Shown: positions 59,014 through 64,000 of the stretch, piece by piece | Position numbering within the stretch: position 1 is the first letter of the stretch | How the letters are laid out: each line of letters begins with the position of its first letter | From: Ophioderma brevispina | Lineage: Eukaryota > Echinodermata > Ophiuroidea > Amphilepidida > Ophiodermatidae | NCBI GenBank assembly: GCA_023653785.1 | Contig: JAMKCH010022281.1 | Location: forward strand, 1 to 64,000 | DNA length: 64,000 bases | Direction of reading: 5' to 3' | Position numbers and translations under genes: made by a program | The notes under the pieces: model-generated | Databases searched by the model: none | Seen by the model: only the letters and a program-made list of their open reading frames with translations | Told to the model about the DNA's origin: nothing

Positions 59014-60207
59014 CAGGTGACCCAATAAAAACTTTACCCAAAATGAACGTGATATTTTTCGACTTTTTATAAGGTGGAATGAGCATCTTGCCTGAAAAAA
59101 AATTTATTCATTTTGGTTGAGTGGCTTTCAAGATATGGTCCAACGAACAATGAGTCAGCAAAACAGACTTATCCATGGGTATTTCATGATGGAATGATAA
59201 GTACTGTACACATCAATTGTTTTGGCAACCTGGCTTTTCAAATCTGAAATCATAGCATGCAGTTGTGCTAAGTACCAGTTTTCTGTCTTGTGTCAGGGCG
59301 GGCTTTTCAAATCTAAAATCATACCGTAGCGTGCAGTTGTGCTTAAAGCAAGATATCTTTCGTGAACGAGAACTTTAAACATTTCACATAATGGCACCTC
59401 AATTTGCGCCACAACAACGAGCCTTCGCGGTTAAGATTTACTACCAAACTGGTAGCTATTTAGCTGTGCAACGGCAATGGCCAAACAGGTTCCCTGGAGT
59501 GACAGTACCAACCAAGCCTGCTATCTGTAACATGTGAAAACTGTTTGAAGCAGAGGGAACTTTGGAAAATGCCAACAAAGGACGAAGCGGACGGCCTAGG
59601 AGCGTCAGAACACCTGCGAACATTCAAGCTGTAAGACAGGAGCTTTGCAACAACCCACGCGCAGGCATTAAGGAGAAATCGTGTCGCAAATTTATCCAGA
59701 TCGTCATTTCAGCGCATCGTTAGTGATGACATGGATGACATTAATTGTCATCCATACAAAATAATTTGGATGCAGGTGATCCTCAACGTAGGCTGGCATT
59801 TTGCAATTGGCTAATCAACAGACCACGGCGCTTCTTATGAGAACTTGTTATTGATGAGGCCAATTTTCCAATGACTGGCTCAGTGAACTCTCAAAATGTG
59901 AGAGAGTATGCGCCAAAAGGGAACCCTCCCAATGATTTTGTCTACGACAGACCTAATGATCACAGGAAAGTTGCAGTTTTAGCAGCTGTTACAGGTAACC
60001 ATAACCTAATTGGCCCAAGTCTGTTTTGCAGACTTATTGTTCAGTGGAACATATCTTGAGAACCACTCAACCAAAATGAACAAAAAATTCAGGTAAGATG
60101 CTCTATTACCCATTCTTTATGATAAAATAAAATCCACAGATATCAAATTACAGAAAGTGGAAAAATATCACTTTCATTTTGGGTAAAGTTTTTATTGGGT
60201 CACCCTG
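59014..60207 (+). mobile_element. Tc1/mariner-superfamily transposon, defective, long inverted ends
   Basis: Left end CAGGTGACCCAATAAAAACT, then TTACCCAAAATGAACGTGAT. The right end on the other strand is CAGGGTGACCCAATAAAAAC, then TTTACCCAAAATGAAAGTGA. Further in, both arms share GAGCATCTT, TTCATTTTGGTTGAGTGG and CAAGATATG, so the inverted repeat is over 110 bp, with an extra 40 bases in the right arm. TA precedes the left end; the right flank is TT, so the target duplication is degraded. Inside are a broken transposase and a short direct repeat (about 59232-59273 and 59300-59345). Confidence 0.85.
59391..60057 (+). pseudogene. Broken mariner-like transposase (DUF4817-type N-terminus)
   Basis: The frame opens with MAPQFAPQQRAFAVKIYYQT and TGSYLAVQRQW, the helix-turn-helix start of DUF4817-type transposases. 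It meets a TGA at 59535, then continues NKGRSGRPRSVRTPANIQAV, the GRPR-linker. A frameshift near 59685 leads to NLSRSSFQRIVSDDM and HPYKI, and a second near 59775 to DPQRRLAFCNWLINRPRRF, a further TGA near 59838, then ELVIDEANFPMTGSVNSQNV and VAVLAAVTGNHNLIGP. The first catalytic aspartate (IDEANF) is present. The part that should hold the later catalytic acids is missing, because the right inverted arm follows directly. It cannot encode an active enzyme. Confidence 0.85.
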
Positions 60208-60209
60208 TT

Positions 60210-60695
60210 CAGTACCAATTTCAACCTTTACCTACTAACCTTTTCTTTACTTTTTGTTAATTTATTTTTACAATTTATGTCACAGTTGAATTGCACGCAA
60301 TAAAAAAAATGCAATTGCAAATATTGCACACTTGATAACAACAGCTATACACGTAGATAGATAAAATAAATACAATCCCAAGATCAATACTAACCTATAT
60401 CAATACATCACACTCATAGTCAAGTACTTGTATACAATTTTGTATATTGAAAGTTTATACGCGGAAATATATACACACACAATAAGAAAACCGGTGAGTT
60501 CAAACTCTACCTGCGATATGCATTATATACAAATGTGGGTAATTTTCACAAAATTAATAGCAAAAGTCTCTTTGATCCGTCCATAATGGGTCGATGGGTT
60601 TCAAACAAGTTAAATTTGGATATATATGATTTTCAGTACTTTAGGTTGTTTTTGTTTTAAAAATTCTAAGAACCTGGCAGGAGCTAATTAGTATG
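60210..60695. other. Unannotated AT-rich sequence
   Basis: No gene or clear repeat recognised. Confidence 0.5.
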
Positions 60696-60699
60696 TATC

Positions 60700-61180
60700 A
60701 GTTCTTAGAAACAGCCCGTCACCCTAATTTGCATTTTACGGAATAAAGCATAATATAGTATTGCGCTTTATTCTGTTAATGGCATTCCGTCACAACTGGT
60801 TCATTTGAACAAAAATAAGCAAATTGTTTTCAATAAATAGTTCATTTTACCACAATAATAGTAAAAAATGCATTTCAAGGAAGAAAGCTTAATAATTATA
60901 GTATTGCGGTTTATTCCGTAAATACAGCCCATCACCCATTATTATTTTAAATAAACATTGTTGTCTATAAAACTGGTTCATTTTAACATAAATAAACAAA
61001 AAAGCGTAATATGGTATTGTAATGTGACCTTCGAACTTACTCTGTATCATGTCCTTTATTCCGTTAGAGGAATAAATCACATGATCCAAAGTAGGTGCGA
61101 AGGGTATAATGTAACTATGCCTGCTTGGCTTTAGCTGAACACTGCTGTCTATATTACTGGTTCATTTGACATAAATAAGC
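60700..61180. repeat. Three-unit minisatellite with hairpins
   Basis: Units of about 150 bp share CCCGTCACCC-like sequence, ACTGGTTCATTT, AACATAAATAAGC and a GTATTGCGNTTTATTCCG segment. Within them are hairpins such as GAATAAAGC...GCTTTATTC (60741-60773) and the longer one at 61046-61085. Confidence 0.65.
61046..61085. repeat. 40-nt near-perfect hairpin
   Basis: ATCATGT, two bases, TTTATTCC, a six-base loop GTTAGA, GGAATAAA, two bases, ACATGAT. Fifteen base pairs with one two-base internal mismatch. Confidence 0.9.
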
Positions 61181-61199
61181 TTAAAACAAGCGTAAAAGG

Positions 61200-61660
61200 T
61201 CTCTTGCCAAGCTGTATGATGATATACCTACCTTCTTATATGTTAGTTTTTCTTCTCCCTCTCCCCTCTTCTCTCTGGTAATCTCACCTCTTAACTTTTT
61301 TAAATAATCTTAGTCAGACATCATGTTGGTCCCTAGTTTTGGTCCTGTCCTGTATAATTTGTCTCGTCTCCCCCCTTTTTTTTTCGTATTTAAAGCATTC
61401 TCTTGCAATTTTTCAATTTTTTAACCTTTTTCCGAAGGCCCTGCGACCTCATGCCAGCGCGTTTCGAGCCACGTGTCCTCGCCCCTTCATCACCATATAT
61501 GTATTTTCCAAAATACTGCCTTTGTAGTGTTTTCCTGGAAAATAAATAAAATAAATGTCGACATTTAGATAGTCGCCTTTCACAAAGTTATCAAAAGCCT
61601 TTACATTTAATTCCGCTGCCACTAGAATATTTCACTGCCTTACAAATGCCCAAGGTATAC
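61200..61660. other. Unannotated sequence
   Basis: No gene recognised. A pyrimidine-rich run lies at about 61250-61290. Confidence 0.5.
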
Positions 61661-61664
61661 TCAT

Positions 61665-61835
61665 ACTTTGGGCGGCGCTAATGAAAAGATTCCTACCAGC
61701 TCCTCCCCATTTATCACCTGGTTGGAGAGAGGGCCAAGCGAGGAAAGGTGCCTTGCCAGTGCACAACACATTGGCCCATGGGGCTCGCAACCCAGGCCCC
61801 GTGGGTCATGAACCGGGCCGTTGTATCCATGACCA
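61665..61835 (-). mobile_element. tRNA-derived SINE, minus strand
   Basis: On the minus strand a TGGATACAACGGCCCGGTTC head is followed by GGGTTGCGAGCCCCATGGGC, a B-box-like block with one inserted base, then GCACTGGCAAGGCACCTTTC and CTCTCTCCAACCAGGTGATA, then AATGGGGAGGAGCTGGTAGG. The order of a tRNA-like head and then the CCAGGTG/TGGTAGG body recalls tRNA-derived SINEs of deuterostome invertebrates, a resemblance from memory, not a database match. Confidence 0.5.
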
Positions 61836-61839
61836 CATG

Positions 61840-62495
61840 TTCCCTTCCTAATAATTTATTATCACCTATACTGTTATTACTTTTGAAATATGTTTTTAAA
61901 TAAATCTTGTTACTTAAGTATTACTTATAATTTGTACATATCTATTGTTATCTATATATAAGGTTTATCATTTTTAATTTGTATTTTTTGAAGAGACAAA
62001 CAAAATCTGAATCTGAATCTGAAAATAAGCAAAATATACTATTGATTGTAATCAGAATAAACAAAACAGTTACTTTATCGATTTTATTTTTTGCAACCGC
62101 AATGTCACGCTTCTCAAGACACAAAAAATCCTGTTTAAATTCCAAGGCATTATAAAATGTGGGAAAATGAGTCGTAATGCCTCTATAGGCACATCACGCG
62201 CTACAAATATTGAACCTCTTGAAGCAATAATGCTTTATATATTCCTTTAGCTGTAGATAATCTTAATGTAAGTTGAATATTTGTGTAATTTAAATCGGGG
62301 ATTCCTGATCTTAATTGTCTCATTTGCACTTTCGTAAAAGTCGATTTTTCTTACGTTATAACCGTTTTGTCATTTTGTCATATTTGTTTTTACCTTTAAA
62401 TAAAGATTGGGATATTTTAAGGGGGGACATATTCATGTATTTAAATTAAGTCATAGGAAAAAAATGAACAGTCCTATCTCTGGTGGGTTAAACAC
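61840..62495. other. Unannotated AT-rich sequence
   Basis: No gene recognised. GAATCTGAATCTGAA at about 62007 is a short three-unit repeat. Confidence 0.5.
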
Positions 62496-62499
62496 CAAT

Positions 62500-62990
62500 A
62501 GACTCAATTTTATTCACAGAATTGAAAAACTAGCAAACTTAAGCATGTTTCTTTCACATTTAAAACATTCACCAGAGGGAATAATACAACAATACCGCCA
62601 AAGTACAAGGTTCACTAAAATTTGAAACAAATTTCACCGGAAATGCGTGCCCCGACAAAATGGTTTAAGGTATGAAGCCAGCCCTAACAGCTGCATTCGA
62701 AAACGACAAGGCCCATCACGAGGTTACCCACCGCTAACTAGCTCACTTATACACAATAGTCATATGGAAAAATTTGGCCTTTTGAGCCTGTTTCTTTCAC
62801 ATTCAGAACTTTCCGAGCGGAATAACAACAACACCAAAATACAAAGCTAAAAAATATCATAAAATGACCCAAATTTCGTACACTAATGGTGACTACAAAC
62901 TGCTAAACTTTGACTTAACACACAAGCCGTCAAACGCGGCCCATCACGAATCTCTACTCGTCGTACGCACGGTTAGCTCGTCAAGTGCGG
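62500..62990. repeat. Diverged tandem duplication, about 240-bp unit
   Basis: GTTTCTTTCACATTNAAAAC and a GGAATAANACAACA segment, ACAAAATGG/ACCCAAATTT, CGACAAGGCCCATCACGA and AGCTC occur in order in both units (about 62502-62740 and 62747-62990). No coding frame spans either unit without stops. Confidence 0.6.
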
Positions 62991-64000
62991 GCGACATCGA
63001 TGTGAAATTGCTGAGCGCGGAGTAAATTGTCTCAAATTATTGTCCAAATGCCATTTACTACTTTGACTATTGAGAAAAAATACCAGTAGAACTAAAAATA
63101 ATAATATAAATAAATACTACCGTGTCAAATAGGAAAGTTTCAACCACTTCTTATATAACTAGTCCATTTACAGACTTTTTCCATATATATGAGGTATATA
63201 TTAATATCCCACCACTTATACTGAATATGGGCCATCATCTTATGGTGTGCCAAATTATTGTTTGTTACGAGACCGTATCAGGAAGGATCAGCGTTCGACG
63301 CCGTGTTTCCAATACATTTTTTAACTAATTTGAAGCTTAATGATTATATGATATGAGACTAACAAGTCTGTACCAGATGGACTTTTTTCACTGTTTGGGT
63401 GTAATGGATTTTGTCAGGAAAGTACTCTATCAAATTCACAACAGTAACGGCCAACAAAAATTGCTTTTGCGAAATATCTTTCATCGATTCAGATATTAGT
63501 TTCCAAACTGTTCTGAATGTATTGTTTTTATTTTCAATAGAGGCTATTTACTTCTCAATTGACGAGATGAAATATTGGCTCATGGCGCATATTTTATTAT
63601 TTCTTAACCACTTTTATTTCAAATAGATATTTGTTTCAGAAAAATGATGGATTGATAATAATATTTGTACTTAATGTTTTGATAAAGAACTTTTCTCAGT
63701 ATCGAAGAAGTTATCAGAACGCTGAATAATATCAAGATACGAATTTATTGCTTCTGTTGAAATGTGTAAGTTCAACAATTGACAACAAATTCAATTACGC
63801 TCGATACTATTTATTTGAATTCGCCGTGAATTCGACGATATGACAAAATAGTAATTCAAGTACTTCATCTTTTATAGCAGAATTTAGGATTCATTATGTG
63901 ACAACTTTTTAATGCAATGATGATATGTAGAGAAAATTAGAGTTGAAAACGAAATATGCTAAATGTGGTAGAACATTAAAGGAGAACAAAAAAGAAATAT
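62991..64000. other. Unannotated AT-rich sequence
   Basis: No gene recognised. The last 30 bases begin TTAAAGGAGAAC, which resembles the left end of the MITE at 40301 and may be another copy running off the window. Confidence 0.45.

Overview
The window looks like AT-rich, repeat-dense, gene-poor DNA from an animal nuclear genome. There are no operons, no bacterial-type dense ORFs and no rRNA. Almost every open frame is short and carries no recognisable protein. RNA polymerase III style tRNA-derived SINE heads, hAT-like short elements with ends of the form CAGTGGCNTAGCCA, a DUF4817-type mariner relative, LINE tails, gene-free minisatellites and long poly(C)/poly(G) tracts fit a marine invertebrate. 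An echinoderm or hemichordate is my guess from the repeat style, but the sequence alone does not settle the taxon.

Layout. 0-10 kb holds a tRNA-derived SINE (about 1.87-2.33 kb), two minisatellites, a terminal coding exon at 5797-5957 (winged-helix-like, resembling the C-terminus of replication protein A 32 kDa) and a nested foldback element. 11.1-15.9 kb is a 2.39-kb direct tandem duplication, each copy carrying an array of 86-90 bp monomers, and it ends in a 330-bp inverted-repeat element. 17-26 kb contains a LINE remnant, a CpG-richer block, several short inverted-repeat elements and about 2.5 kb of strongly pyrimidine/T-biased strand split by a 477-bp inverted-repeat insertion. 28.6-29.3 kb is a repeat array carrying GGTCAAAGGTCA-type motifs.

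30.1-46.6 kb is the most structured part. It is a composite repeat present as three successive units. The middle block (X) lies in one orientation in unit 1 and in the opposite orientation in units 2 and 3. Unit 2 also holds a nearly perfect 996-bp tandem duplication, a 444-bp short element whose empty site is preserved in unit 1, and a 570-bp pyrimidine-rich insert. Unit 1 carries a tRNA-Thr-like sequence and a LINE tail that unit 3 lacks.

48-64 kb continues with mirrored repeats, a possible single-helix membrane exon on the minus strand (50586-50671), foldback elements, a 218-bp exact duplication, a 94-nt poly(A), a dead mariner-like transposon with long inverted ends (59014-60207), a hairpin-bearing minisatellite and a minus-strand SINE.

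No complete protein-coding gene is visible. The two exon candidates are on opposite strands 45 kb apart and nothing links them. The window is best read as intergenic or intronic DNA shaped by transposition and local duplication. I see no convincing new biochemical system. The strongest leads are structural: the inverted middle block, the filled/empty insertion site, the conserved palindromes and the foldback families.
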